A stretch of 64,000 nt of DNA, taken from Selaginella moellendorffii (Eukaryota; Streptophyta; Lycopodiopsida; Selaginellales; Selaginellaceae). Where the stretch lies: positions 310,001-374,000 of the forward strand of contig NW_003314350.1 in assembly GCF_000143415.4 (NCBI RefSeq). The letters run 5' to 3'. This document shows, one piece after another, positions 44,588-56,196 of the stretch (position 1 is the stretch's first letter; each line of letters opens with the position of its first letter). The notes beneath the pieces are model-generated. The model saw only the letters and a list, made by a program, of their open reading frames with translations, was not told the DNA's origin and did no database searches. A program made the translations under genes and the position numbers.

Positions 44588-46115
44588 AAACAAGGTCAGA
44601 AGAATGAATCAAGTTGTCCACAGGTTCTCAAGTGCGTTCCTCAGGTCTGTAACCCTTCCAGTCTACTAGATAGTAGAGTTTAGACCGTGAGATCTTGGAA
44701 TCAAGGATGTCCTAAACCTCGTACTCAGACCCATCCTTGAGCTGCACTGGTGGAGGCAAAGGAATGACCCGATTTGGAATAGGACTGGGAATATAAGGCT
44801 CATGGAGAGAGGAGTGAAAAACAGGGTGAATTTGATATGAGAAGGGAAGTGCAAGGTGATAAGTGACAAGATTAATGATGGCAGTGATAAGGAAAGGACT
44901 GAAGCATTTGAAATCAAGTTTGGGACATGGCCTGGTGGTGGAGATATTTCGCCTGAGGAGCCAGACTATATCCCCGATATTGTAAGGGGGACAATCCTAA
45001 TGATGGACATTGGCAAAGGTTTTGTGAGATTCTTGAGCACGATGGAGGTGGAAGGAGATGGAGTTGTGGATTTTTTGGAGATTGGAGACAAATGCCTCAA
45101 AGCGAGTATTTGAATGAGAGGATTTGAATGGAGAAGGAAGTGAGAGATTGAATTGGGGATTTCAGCCAGAGTTTGTAAAGAAGGGGGAAACTCGAAGGGA
45201 AGAAGGAACAGAGTTGTTATAGGAGAACTCAGCAAGGGGAAGGATATTGAACCAGTCATCCTGATGATAGTTGATGAAGCACCTTAGGAATTGTTTCAAT
45301 ATCTGAATTATTCATTCAGACTCTCCATCAGTTTGAGGATGATATGTTGAAGAGAGGTTTGCCTTCACTCCAAGCAACTGCAAGAACCGTTGCCAGAAAT
45401 GAGAGATGAACTAAGGTCCCTGATCTGAAACCACATTTGCAAGAATCCCATGAAGTCGGAAAATTTCCCTGATACCAGTTTTGCCATATCCTCACCTGAA
45501 AACTCCTTCGTACACGGCAGGAAGTGCGCCATCTTTGTGAAGCGATCCACCACAACTAAAATATTGTTGAAGCCTCTAAAACTTAGAAGATCACTCAAGA
45601 AATCCATGGAGATGGATTCCCAAGGACTTGAAGGGACTGGGAGGGAATGAAACAAACCTGAAGGAAGGTGGCGAGGTACCTTATTCCAGGCACAAGTGTC
45701 ATAGGAGGTAACAAAAGCTTTGATGTAGTCGTCTATATGAGGCCACCAAAAGTCCCGTGCAACCAGCTCATAGAATTTTGCAATGCCAAAGTGACCAGCA
45801 GTCGAGCTATCATGGCACGCCATCAGGACCAACCTTTGAGCATCACCTTCAGGAACGTAAAGCTGCTCCCCATGGTACAACAAGCTATCTAAGAACTCGA
45901 ACTCATCTAATCGCCGGTAGTCATGAGTCACTGGGTGTCCAGCCTGAAGATCAGGGAAAATGTCGCTGGCGAGGTCGTCGGATTGAAGATCGTTTCTAAT
46001 CACGTCTATCAAGGAGGAGTCCTGAGGGGCAAGGGAAATTGCCATCACTTGAAACCGATCAAGACCAAGGATAACTTGATCCTATTGATCGAAGGCAGGA
46101 TTACTAAGCCTGAGA
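44588..46115 (-). pseudogene. Element C integrase and chromodomain
   Basis: The open part 45365-46048 has the zinc-binding region (CHDSSTAGH, then DTCAWNK in place of a standard CxxC) and the first catalytic Asp (SMDFLSDL), followed by VVVDRFTKMAHFLP. Downstream in the same strand are HPQTDGESE (about 45335), the conserved HPVFHSSL (about 44815) and a C-terminal chromodomain (EYEV, then LVDWKGYRPEERT and EPVDNL, 44588-44765) with in-frame stops. Chromodomains target insertion to heterochromatin in this lineage. Frameshifts and stops make it inactive. Confidence 0.8.
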
Positions 46116-46116
46116 C

Positions 46117-47222
46117 TATAGCGCACGTGGTTTTGACCCTTTATCCTATGGTGATTTACCATAGGATAACACCACGAAGCAGAATCTAAACCCTCTTTAT
46201 GCCACATGACACATGCCACGTGTCATATGCCACGTGTCCAAAGGATAATGGTGCATAACCTAAGGTTCAAGGCATTGGGCCACTGAATGAAGGAATGGTG
46301 CCAAACTCCCAAGCATGGAACCAAGGAGTGACGGAACCGTACCATGGAGCAACTCCCGAGCATACAGCCCAAGGAGCGAAGGGACAGGAGCTCGGAGCGA
46401 CTTGGAATAGTCCTGAAGCAACTAGCATCCCAAAGCCAGGAGCAGCACACAAAACAGAGCCAAACTAAGTTTGGCGCTGTTTCGGCATACCGGTGGTCTA
46501 ACGCAAGGATATGAGTACTCCACCAACTAGCATGGAATGGAACATGGGCTTAGACCCAAGCCGGATGCAGAACAAGGACAGACAAGCAAGCAAGAGCTAG
46601 ACTATACCTCAGGTTGGTCGGCCATGCCCGACCTACCCACTATCCCTACTATACATTTAGAACCCCCCATAGCCCTCCCCCCCCTTTTGAGGAACACACA
46701 CTTTGGGCTTTCACCCCAAGCCTCCCTTAGTATCAGGAGTTAGTCTCTGGGACAAACTCGAAACTTACTAAATATGGAATGGCGCTAGATTGTGAATTTG
46801 GACACGGGACGAACATTATTGTGTTCAGGACAATCTCTACATTCTGTAGATATGCCAAATGAGCTAATTTAGACACTTTCCATAAATAGCATTTGGGACC
46901 AGAATAAGACTAACACAAAGGGCATGATAGTGAGGGTGTTTAGCAAACATGGTAAGTTATCATCTAGTGATATTGAGGGACCAAGCTCAATATCACGGGG
47001 GTTCTTAATACTAGCAAATGTAAGTCAATGACTCAAGTTTCTCAAACCAGGCCGAGTATGCTCAACAAGAAACACATAGGGTTCCTACCTTATATTTATC
47101 AAATCTAAGTACATGGTCATTGACCAGTTTCTCAACTAGCTCAAGTGGGAATTGATAACAGGCCCAGCAATACCGACCTCCTGCCATCGTGGCAATAAGG
47201 AAAGAATATCCGAAAGGACTAG
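46117..47222 (-). mobile_element. LTR family A remnant inside element C
   Basis: The reverse complement of the 16762-17887 LTR from its end (TATAGCGCACGTGG, hairpin 46139-46167) to about 60 bp short of its start. The missing edge and the lost RNase H of element C imply a deletion at the 47222 junction. Confidence 0.8.
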
Positions 47223-47744
47223 CCCAGCAGACCAAGAGAAGGGAACATCCTTACGAGTGAGATGCATGAGAGGAAGGACAATATTGGAGTAGTGATCAAT
47301 GAATTTGTTATAGAAGTTGGCGAAGCCAAGAAAAACCTGAATGTCCAACATTGATTGTGGAGGCTCCCATTTAAGAATAGTCTTGATTTTGGCAAGATCC
47401 ATCGTGATACCCTCATGAGTGACAATGTACCCAAGGAACTCCACATACTCCTGATCGAAGGAACATTTCTCAAGCTTCACGTATAGGCCATGTTCCCATA
47501 GCTTTGCCAGCACCTTACGCACATGCTTGTCATGCTCCTCCTGAGTTTTTGAGTAGATGAGGATGTTGTCAAGGTAGACAATCACCATCTGATCAAGAAA
47601 CTCCTGAAAGACGTCGTTCACCATGTATTGGAAAACTGCTAGAGCATTTGTCAAGCCAAATAGCATGACAGTGTATTCGAAGTGGTCATCGTAGGTTCAA
47701 AACGCAGTCTTCCATTCATCACCAGGCCGGATTCGGATAAGGTT
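47223..47744 (-). pseudogene. Element C reverse transcriptase, C-terminal half
   Basis: Contains MLFGLTNA, the active-site motif YLDN in VYLDNILIYS, and FLGYIVTHEGI, then LTRKDVPFSWSAG, where LTR-A abuts. The N-terminal half lies at 55298-55747, beyond element B. The second Asp of the usual YxDD box is Asn, a variant also known in other gypsy elements. Confidence 0.85.
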
Positions 47745-47749
47745 GTATG

Positions 47750-48894
47750 TGTAAGGAAACAACTCACCAAGGTGTTGTAGGCTAAAGGATCCCCAAAAGC
47801 ATGACCAAAATGACAAAGAGTTCATCGGATGGGACTAAGTCGAAGATCGAGTCCAAGACCGACTCTGAGACCGAGTTCGAGATAGAGTCCGGGATCGAGT
47901 CCGAGGTCAAATCAGAGACCGAGTTCGAGACTGAGTTCAAGACAGAGTCCGAGATCCAAATCGGGTCCGAGACTGAGTCCGAGGTCAAGTCCGAAGTCGA
48001 GTCCGAGATCGGGTCCGAGATCAAGTCCGAGATCGGGTCCGAGACCGAGTCCGAAGTCAGGTCCAAGATCGAGTCCAAGATCGAGTCCGAGACTGAGTTC
48101 GAGTACTAATACGGGTCAAGGGGTGAAAGCCCAAAGTGTGTGTCTCCCAGGGGGGGGGGCTGCAGGGGGTTTCCAAAAGTATAATAGGGATAGTGAGGTC
48201 CAAGAACTAGTCTTGAAGGAACTCTCCAGTGGTGCTTCCAAACTAACTTGAGGTTGAGACTGGGGCCAAGGGGCCTTGGGTGGGAGTGAGCAGGGACTTG
48301 GGTGGTGCCAGAGGAGCCACCCCAGGAAGTGCTCAAGAGCAGTTCCCACTCTCGAAACGGGAAACCGATTGTGGTGCTCCCAGCTCATGTGGAGTGGTGC
48401 CCCACTTGAGTACCATGCGGCTCATTGATCCTCGCCCTTCCTAGGGGCTTGGGCTTCCTTTGGGATGGAAGTGGGGGGGTAGAGGTACCCATACCGGGCC
48501 ATTAGGCCACGGTGTTTCGCCCCGGCGTCCCGAAGCAAGTGTTGCACCTAAGACTTGGGATTTAGAGGGTCCCATGATCAAGTCTTGTGGTACCAAGGGG
48601 TGTTAGGAACCTAGAGGCTTGGTGTGCTTGGCTGCTTGTGCCTGCGGGGAGTGTAGCTGAACCTTAAGTCCAGTCTAACCTAGGGAGGGGGATTGGGAGA
48701 GATTTGGGAATCCGTGGATGGATGGCTAACACTCCGTTGCTCGTGCAGTGAGTAGCTGAAATAAAGTAGAACCAAGTAGGAGCTGGTACCATAGGCAGGA
48801 ACCTTGGCGAGGGAACTTAGCAAAAGCCAAGGCAGTGTTGGATGGATAGACGAGGTAAGTTGGCAAATTGGAAAGGAAAAATTTGTGGCTTACA
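47750..48894 (+). repeat. 5' LTR of element B
   Basis: 1145 bp, TGTAAGGAAAC ... GCTTACA, with a minisatellite at about 47833-48107. It has GTGAAAGCCCAAAGTG, a G run, and AAAAGTATAATAGGG as a possible TATA region. Nearly identical to 54129-55292. Confidence 0.9.
47833..48107. repeat. LTR minisatellite, array 8
   Basis: GAGTCCGAGATCGG / GAGTCCGAGGTCAA units, open in several frames; not a gene. Confidence 0.9.
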
Positions 48895-48897
48895 ATT

Positions 48898-48910
48898 TGG
48901 TATCGGAGCC
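48898..48910 (+). other. Primer-binding site of element B
   Basis: TGGTATCGGAGCC, three bases after the 5' LTR end TTACA; complementary to the 3' end of initiator methionine tRNA. Confidence 0.92.
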
Positions 48911-48953
48911 TTTCCCTCAGTTCTAGCGAAGGATAGAGGCGGATTGCTGGGAG

Positions 48954-50240
48954 ATGGCAAAGGCAAGGCGGAAACGAACCAAGGCAGAGACGGAACCTCC
49001 TCCAGAGCTGGAGCCTTCGGTCGAACAAGAGGCTATGGATAAGGAATCCTTGCATGAGGAGGACTCCAGTGAAGAAACTTCCAAACAGGAGTCCGGTGGT
49101 GAGGTTCGGTCGTCCAAGGCTCGATTGAACGTTCTAGAAGGACAATTGGCACAGACCAATGCCCTGTTGGAGACTCTCGTACGCAAGATAAAGCGTGACG
49201 AAAAGCAGAAGAAAAAGCAAAAGACTGCGGATGCTGGCAGCGCAGAAGGTGCGGATCCTTCGGCAAGGATTGAGGCAAAGCCAGACAAGGTTGAACAGAC
49301 CGAAGTGGAATCAATCCCACAAGCAGTTCCCAAGTACAAACCAAAGCCCCCACCGGTCTTCAAGGGAGTGAACGACTATAAGGTGGTGGAGGATTGGTTT
49401 TATGATATGGGGGACTACTTCCGAGTGTTGCAGTTACCAAGCTCAGAGAAGGTCTTATGTGCAAAACCATACTTGGCAGATAATGCCAAGTCTTGGTGGA
49501 GAACGACGGAGGCCAACTAAGGACCGGTGGCCACTTGGGACATGATGAAAGTGAGCATCCGCGTGACATATGTTCCTCTGAATGCTACTCTGCATCTAAG
49601 AGACGAGCTGAGTAGGCTGAAGCAGACAGGAACCATTTAGAAGTATGTGAATGGGTTTATGGCAAAAAGGTTACTTGTCACGGACATGGGGGACATGGAT
49701 GCATTCCATGCCTTCATATCGGGCTTGCAAACCTGGGCTCGCGGTGAGGTGATGCATTGGAACCCGAGCAATTACAAAAAAGCGTTGGATGTGGGTATCA
49801 AGGTGCATTTCAATGATAACCTGCGAAAGGGGAACACGACGGGGTTGGGGTCCACGTTTAGCAAAGTGGCCAAACCAAGGGGAGCATATAGCAAAGGGAA
49901 ATTCAAGAAGAGTTTCTCTAAGAATGAGTCCTCGGGGTTCCGGAAAGGCAAATCCGGTGGCCAGCGAGCAAGTACGTGGGGGAGTCAAGCCAAAAGAGAC
50001 AAACCCATGGATAAGAAGGTCAAGTCATTTAGCAGCATGGGAAATAACATATGCTACAACTGCGGTGAAGCGGGACACTTTTCGAAGGAATGTCCCTACC
50101 CCAAGAAGGCCAAAGCCAATATAGCCATTAAGTCGGGTGAAAACCAAACTGAGGTATGTGATCCAATCCTTAGCTCAAAGTTACTCATTACACGAGCAAC
50201 TTTGGTAGAGAGTTGTTTGCGACATCTACTAGCCCTCTGA
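48954..50240 (+). pseudogene. Element B gag
   Basis: The first ATG after the primer site. It has a basic N-terminus and a predicted coiled coil (about residues 60-100), then a gag core (PPVFKGVNDYKVVEDWF... KSWWRTTEA), a basic linker and one CCHC zinc knuckle (CYNCGEAGHFSKECP, 50052-50096). Gag forms the particle and binds RNA. TAA at 49518, TAG at 49638 and TGA at 50238 interrupt the frame; each fits loss of a CAA, CAG, CGA or TGG codon by C-to-T change. Confidence 0.85.
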
Positions 50241-50774
50241 GGGAAGCTCGGAGGTAGCTTTGTTAAGATCTTTATTGACACGGGTGCTTCGGATAATTTT
50301 GTGGCTGTAGACATAGTCTGGCAAGCTGGACTAACGGTGCAGTGGTTAGGTGAACCAAGGACTATAGAGTTTGTTCAAGGTAGCCAAAGCACCGATGAGG
50401 TACTTCGACAAGCGAAAGTCGAAGTAGGGACTTGGAAAGTAGACATGGATTTCACCGTGTTGGACATGGCGGGATTTGACGTGATCTTTGGGATGGATTG
50501 GTTCAATTAGTTCGTGGTAGCCCTGCATGGACAAGGTAGGAACCTTGTGGTACTAGTGAATGCCCAAGGAAGAAGATCCAGGGTGGAGGCCTAGGATCTA
50601 AAGGTAAGGCAATGCAAGCCCAAAGATTCGTGCCTAAACCTGGTGTCCACGAGAGGACAACTCACTAAAGGGACCAAGGCAGCATTTTTGTGCTTACTCT
50701 TGGTGAGGAGTGACAAAAAAACAAGAACGAAAGAAGTACCTTTAGTGATCCAGCGGGTGTTGGATCAATTCTAG
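50241..50774 (+). pseudogene. Element B aspartic protease
   Basis: Retroviral-type aspartic protease that would process the polyprotein. The catalytic triad DTGA (in FIDTGASDNFV) is at about 50277-50288, with the later hydrophobic FDVIFGMDWF at about 50480. Stops at 50508, 50592 and 50772 are in the same frame. Confidence 0.8.
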
Positions 50775-52085
50775 GATACCATGCTGGAGGAGCTACCGGT
50801 GGGGTTGCCCCCTGCACGACCGATAGAACATAAGATTGAGCTGGTCAAGGGTGCTGAGGCGGTGGTTCATCCCCGCTATCGTTTGAACGAAAAAGAACTC
50901 ACGAAGCTCAAGCGCCAACTAGAGGAGTTGGTGGACAAAGGGTATGTTAGGTTGAGCAAGTTGCCGTATGGGGTGCCGGTGCTCTTTGTGAAAAAGAAAG
51001 ATGGATCTATGCGCATGTGCATAGACTACCGGTTGCTCAACAAGTATACAAAGAAGAACAAGTACCCTTTGCCAAGGATTGAGGACCTGTTCGATAGGTT
51101 GGGAAAGGCAAAATACTTCTCGAGGATTGACCTAAGGTTAGGATACTACCAGATCAAGGTAGCAGAGAAAGATGTCGAGAAGACAACCTGTCAAACGAGG
51201 TATGAGAGCTTCGAGTTTCTGGTGATGCCCTTCGGGATATGCAATGCGCCGGCAACGTTTTTGGCATTGATGAACCATATCTTTGTACCCTATCTGGATC
51301 ACTTTGTGGTCGTCTATATTGACAACATCCTGATCTATAGCAAAACATTAGAGGAGCATGCCAAACACTTGACGAAGGTGTTTGAGAAACTAAGGGAACA
51401 CCAGCTATATGCTAAAGAGAGCAAATGTGACTTTGCTCAACAAGAGGTAAAGTTTCTCGGGCATGTGGTGGGCAAGGATGGGCTCAAGGTGGACCCTGAG
51501 AAGGTCCAAGCGATCCAGGATTGAGAGCGACTATTGAATGTACACGAGTTAAGGGCATTCTTGGGGCTATGCAACTACTATTGAAAGTTTATCAGACACT
51601 ATTCGAGAGTAACTCTACTCTTAACGGACCAAATGGGAAAAAGGAAGATGGTATGGATAGCGGAATGCGAGGCGGCATTCGTCCACCTCAAGGGGAAGTT
51701 GAGGAAGGCTCCCGTGTTGGCGTTATCAGACTTTGGTAAGGACTTTGAGGTAGAAACAGATGCTTCAGACTATGCGTTGGGCACAGTTTTTAAGCAAGAC
51801 AACCATCCAGTAGCGTTCTTCTCGAAGAAGTTGGACAAGGCTCAATGGAAGTGGCCTGCCCATAAGAAGGAATTGTTTGCGGTGGTTAAAGCGCTCAAGG
51901 AGTGGCGACACTACCTTGGGAGACACTTCAAGGTTTACATGGACAATGTGGCAACGAAACACTTCTTGTCACAGCCCGACCTGAGAGGGAAACAAGGTCG
52001 GTGGGCCAATGCTTTGGCCGAGTTCGATTGCGAGATTCTATACAAACCTGCGAAGAGCAACATCATGGCAGATGCGCTAAGTTGA
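50775..52085 (+). pseudogene. Element B reverse transcriptase and RNase H
   Basis: RT motifs in order: [41 protein letters not shown] and the active site YIDN (51315-51326) in [11 protein letters not shown], then [11 protein letters not shown]. RNase H follows, with VETDASDYALG (about 51750), LDKAQWKWPAHKKELFAVV and NIMADALS. Stops at 51522, 51582 and 52083 interrupt it. The second catalytic Asp of the RT box is Asn, as in element C. Confidence 0.88.
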
Positions 52086-52827
52086 AAAGCGAGCTTGAAG
52101 TTAGCAGTATCCAGCACGACAACAACCTTTTGGGATGATGTGCGGACCGCATACGAGAACGATGGTTTGGCACAAGAAGTGTTGCTGAGGAATCTAGAGG
52201 CACGGGAAGCTCACCAAAGAGGTGAGTTGCCAACGGAAGAGAAAACAAGTTATGCGGAACGCAACAGACTTATATATTACAAGCAAACGAGGGTATATGT
52301 TCCAGAAGGGGAACTAAGGAAGGTAACCTTAGAAGAGTGTCATGACGGACCTCTTGCGGGACATGGCAGAGTGCCCAAGACGATGGGCTTACTCAAGAGG
52401 AAGTACCACTAGCCAGATATGGCTAAGGACGTTCAAGACTATGTAAAGACATGTCCAACATGTCAGTAGGTCAAAGCCATGACTAAGGCTAGTAAGGGCT
52501 TGTTACAAAGCATCCCAATTCCAGATCGTCCATGGAAATGTCTTACGATGGACTTCATCACGAGACTCCCCCCAAGCGAGGGGTTCGATGCGATATTCGT
52601 GGTGGTGGATTGATTTTCGAAGATGGCATATTTCATACCCACCACAACGGAAGTGGATGCGAAAGGTGTGGCGAAGCTATTCTTTAAACAAGTGGTTCGA
52701 GTACGGGGAAGGCCAAAAGAGATAATCTCAGATCGAGATAAGATCTTCACCAATAGGTTCTGGAGAACACTCCTGGAACAGTATCGCACCAAGTTGAAAT
52801 TCAACATAGCCTATCACCCACAGACAG

Positions 52828-52874
52828 GTAATGGGTATTAAGTCAAGTTTGATGGCACTAACATTTCTTGACAG
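52828..52874 (+). other. Intron-like insertion in integrase (47 nt)
   Basis: GTAATG ... TTCTTGACAG with a CACTAAC branch-like site 15 nt before the end. It lies between HPQT and the rest of the conserved HPQTDxQTER motif; its removal restores the reading frame. ACAGACAG-like words occur at both borders. Confidence 0.6.
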
Positions 52875-53292
52875 ACAGACAAACGGAAAGGGTGAATAGG
52901 CAGCTAGAGGATTATTTGCGATGCTATGTCTCGGGAGACTAGACTGATTGGGTAAGTCATTTGGGACTTGTGGAAATGTGTTATAACAACTCACCACATT
53001 TGAGCATCAGGGTGAGTCTATGGGAAGTCATCAATGGGCGAGCTATTGAAGGTCCTGTGGAACTCGGCATGGCCGAGTATCATGGAGAGTTGCCCACAGT
53101 GGAGGCATTCACAGCAGAAAGACTCAATATTTAGAATCTAGTGAGGGATTCCTTGGAACGAGCTCAACAAAGGCAAACCAAGTATGCGAACCAGAAGCGC
53201 CAGGATGTAGAGTTCTAAGCTGGGGAGAAGGTGTGGCTGAACACCAAGAACCTCAGGCTATCAAGTGGGATCAGCCAGAAGTTGACCCAAAT

Positions 53293-53341
53293 GTAAAAAT
53301 GCATGTATTCCTGTAAATGAATTGATCTTGAGTTCCTTGAG
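53293..53341 (+). other. Second intron-like insertion in integrase (49 nt)
   Basis: GTAAAAATG ... TTCCTTGAG. Its removal restores the frame into KFAGPYEIE, a conserved integrase segment. The acceptor is weaker than in the first insertion and there is no clear branch site, so this could also be a plain insertion. Confidence 0.45.
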
Positions 53342-53724
53342 TAAGTTCGCAGGGCCTTATGAGATTGAGGCTCGAATTGGTAAAGTGGCTTACCATCTTT
53401 GACTTCCTTGAGAGATGGGGAAGATGCACCCTGTGTTCCACATGAACTTACTCAAGCCGTATTTTGAGGATCCGCTTCGTAAGGACCAAGTAAGACCTTT
53501 ACCTGAGGTTATCCAAGGGGAAGAGGAATACGAAGTCGAGGCCATCCTCAATGCGCGCAAGAGCAAGCGATAAGGACGTGAGGTGAGAGAGTTCCATGTG
53601 AAGTGGAAAGGATTTCCTCACTGCGAAGCAACATGGGAACCGAAGGAGAACCTAGTGAACACGCGAGATTTAGTGGAGGAATTTCTGCAAGGCAGAACAC
53701 TATGTACTTATGCAAAGTTCAATT

Positions 53725-54128
53725 AAAATATCAATTTGTGAAGTTGAGTAATGGCATATGTTGGGACCCGAAGGCACGCCGAAGGTAAGCTAATTACCAT
53801 GGGTTAGCTAGGTTGACTAGGCGTAGGGAACTACACCTAACTCCCTGCAGGGATGTCGAATCCGTAGACATATTCTACAAAGGTTGGGTTCGAGTCCCAA
53901 CCCCCTAGTAAAGCAAGGCTGGGTTCAAGTCCTGACCCCATACTAGGGCGTGGTGAGGTGAGGAGTATAGGGACACCTATATTCCATTGTCATGGGCTCT
54001 TGGCCGGGGAGGCTTACTTAGGCACACCGCTAAGTGGGGGGATGCCCCCGGAGACATGGTCAACAAGTCGTAGGATAAAAAAGAGACGTTCAATGTGGGC
54101 ATCGAACTTCTTCTATGGGTGGTGGAGT
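53725..54128 (+). other. Element B 3' non-coding region with T-arm-like pair
   Basis: Contains GGTTGGGTTCGAGTCCCAAC (about 53882) and GGGTTCAAGTCC (about 53921), the same paired motif seen in the non-coding elements at 4972-5028 and 18042-18092. It ends with the polypurine tract GGGTGGTGGAGT at about 54117-54128. Confidence 0.7.
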
Positions 54129-55292
54129 TGTAAGGAACCAACTCGCCAAGGTGTTGTAGGCTAAAGGATCCCCGAAAGCATGACCAAAATGACAAAGAGT
54201 TCATCGGATGGGACCGAGTCGAAGATCGAGTCCAAGACCGACTCTGAGACCGAGTTCGAGATAGATTTGGATCTCGGACTCGATCTTGAACTCGGTCTCG
54301 AACTCGGTCTCCGATTCGGCCTCGGACTTGATCCCAGAATCTGGTCCGAGACCGAGTCTGAGGTCGAGTCTGAAGTCGAGTCCGAGATCAGGTCCGAGAC
54401 CGGGTCCGAGACTGAGTCCGAGACTGAGTCCGAAGTCAGGTCTGAGATCGAGTCCAAGATCGAGTCCAAGATCGAGTCCAAGATCGAGTCCGAGATCGAG
54501 TCCAAGATCGAGTCCGAGATCAAGTCCAAGATCGAGTCTGAGACCGAGTTTGATTACTAATACAGGTCAAGAGGTGAAAGCCCAAAGTGTGCGTCTCCCA
54601 GGGGGGGGGGGGGGCGGCTGTAGGGGGTTCCAAAAGTATAGTAGGGATAGTGAGGTCTAGGAACCGAGGGGCCTTGGGTGGGAGTGAGCAGGGACTTAGG
54701 TGGTGCCGAAGGGGCCACCCCAGGAAGTGCTCAAGAGCAACTCCCACTCCCGAAAGGGAAACCAATTGCGGTGCTCTCGGCTCATGTGGAGTGGTGCCCC
54801 ACTTGAGTACCATGCGGCTCATTGGTCCTCGCCCTTCCTAAGGGCTTGGGCCTTCCTTTGGGATGGAAGTGGGGGGGTAGAGGTACCCATACCGGGCCAT
54901 TAGGCCACGGTGTTTCGCCCCGGCGTCCCGAAGCAAGTGTTGCACCCAAGACTTGGGATTTAGAGGGTCCCATGATCAAGTCTTGTGGTACCAAGGGGTG
55001 TTAGGAACCTGGAGGCTTGGTGTGCTTGGCTGCTTGTGCCTGCGGGGAGTGTAGCTGAACCTTAAGTCCAGTCTAACCCGGGGAGGGGGATTAGGAGAGA
55101 TTTGGGAATCCGTGGATGGATGGCTAACGCTCCGTTGCTCGTGCAGTGAGTAGCTGAAATTAAGTAGAACCAAGTAGGAGCTGGTACCATAGGCGGGAAC
55201 CTTGGCGAGGGAACTTAGCAAAAGCCAAGGCAATGTTGGACAGATAGATGAGGTAAGTTGGCAAATTGGAAAGGAAAAATTTGTGGCTTACA
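54129..55292 (+). repeat. 3' LTR of element B
   Basis: 1164 bp, TGTAAGGAACC ... GGCTTACA, followed by GTATG. Its minisatellite (about 54210-54557) is longer than in the 5' LTR and includes a stretch that appears inverted (CTCGGACTCGATCTTGAAC at about 54273). A G run is at 54601-54613. Confidence 0.9.
54210..54557. repeat. LTR minisatellite, array 9, with inverted segment
   Basis: GAGTCCGAGATCGA units. In about 54271-54345 the repeat reads on the other strand (CTCGGACTCGAT...) before the original orientation resumes, unlike the partner array at 47833-48107. Confidence 0.85.
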
Positions 55293-55297
55293 GTATG

Positions 55298-55747
55298 CTC
55301 CATAGAGGTCGATCTTGGTGAAGAAGTAGGCACCACAGAGGCGTTCCAATAGGTCTAAGATCAGGGGCAGCAGATAATGGTCTGAACAGTCACCTTGTTC
55401 AAACCTCGGTAGTCGATGACTAGCTGCAAACTCCCATCCTTCTTGACAAAGAAGATAGACGCTCCAGCCGGGGACTGTGAATGCTGAATGTACCCCGATA
55501 CAAGGTTCTCGTCCACGCACTTGTTGAGGGCCTTAAGCTTGGATGGGGATAACCCGTAAATAGGCCCCCACAGAGGTGATGCTCTTTCCTGTAAATCAAT
55601 GGGACAGTTGTAAGGCCAATGAACAAGTAGTACACTAGCTTTTTTCTTGTCAAACACATCCCCAAAATCATGATACTTCTTAGGAAGACTAACAGGAGGA
55701 ACATGCAAAGCAAAAAAGAAAACAGGTTCTTCATGGAGTTCTTTCAT
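55298..55747 (-). pseudogene. Element C reverse transcriptase, N-terminal half
   Basis: FVKKDGSLQLVIDYRGLN and FFTKIDLYGAY are present but in two frames, so a frameshift lies near 55375. The coding sequence breaks at 55297, where element B inserted, and resumes at 47744. Confidence 0.85.
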
Positions 55748-56196
55748 AGTGATTATGGAGATAGGAGGAGGTGTATAACTGAATGGAATGATGGGGTGAG
55801 GATACTGTCCAGTGTAAGATGGAAGAGAGGGAAAAAAAGATTGAGGATAGGGAGCAAAGAGGGTGAAAACTTCATAAAGTCAGGAATAGAACTCTAATTT
55901 GAGTTTAGGGAACTTTTCTTGATTCGGACTCGATGAACAACAGGGGAAAACATGGGAGAGACGAGCTGTAATTCTTTCCAACAGATCTAAGGCTGGTGCA
56001 GTTGGAACCAAGGAAGGCCAAGCACCACAAAGAAAAACTTGTTGTTGATGATGTTGAAGGTGATATCGGTGACGATGGACCCGATGTGTACTCAAACAGG
56101 CAACGTTTCCTTAAGTCCAGAAGATGGAGACACAAAATGCCTACCGATGCCTTCAACCCTCACGTCCCGTATGGTAGGAGAAAGAGGAATGTGATG

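Larger units (their letters stand above)
52086..53724 (+). pseudogene. Element B integrase with chromodomain
   Basis: Zinc-binding H-H-C-C region (CHDGPLAGH about 52338; CPTC about 52452), then catalytic D (TMDFIT, 52551), D (SDRDKIF, 52731) and E (in QTER, 52886). Next come HPVFHMNLLKPYF and a chromodomain (EYEVEAIL ... HVKWKGF ... ATWEPKENL, about 53525-53655). Two GT-AG insertions, 52828-52874 and 53293-53341, break the frame exactly inside conserved motifs. Many stops, including VVVD*FSK at 52612, where the family has Arg (CGA to TGA). Confidence 0.85.
47750..55292 (+). mobile_element. Element B: full-length Ty3/gypsy chromovirus
   Basis: 7543 bp with LTRs 47750-48894 and 54129-55292, primer-binding site 48898-48910, a polypurine tract before 54129, and a perfect target duplication GTATG (47745-47749 and 55293-55297). 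It inserted into the reverse transcriptase of element C. The order is gag, protease, RT, RNase H, integrase, chromodomain. At least 15 in-frame stops show it is inactive, although every domain remains recognisable. Its LTR ends, minisatellite, polypurine tract and 3' non-coding region are shared with the non-coding family-B elements at 1-22 kb. Confidence 0.9.

Noticed and set aside
47801-48109. Glu/Ser/Lys-rich ORF (and the one at 54180-54560)
   Set aside because: Same LTR minisatellite read on the plus strand.
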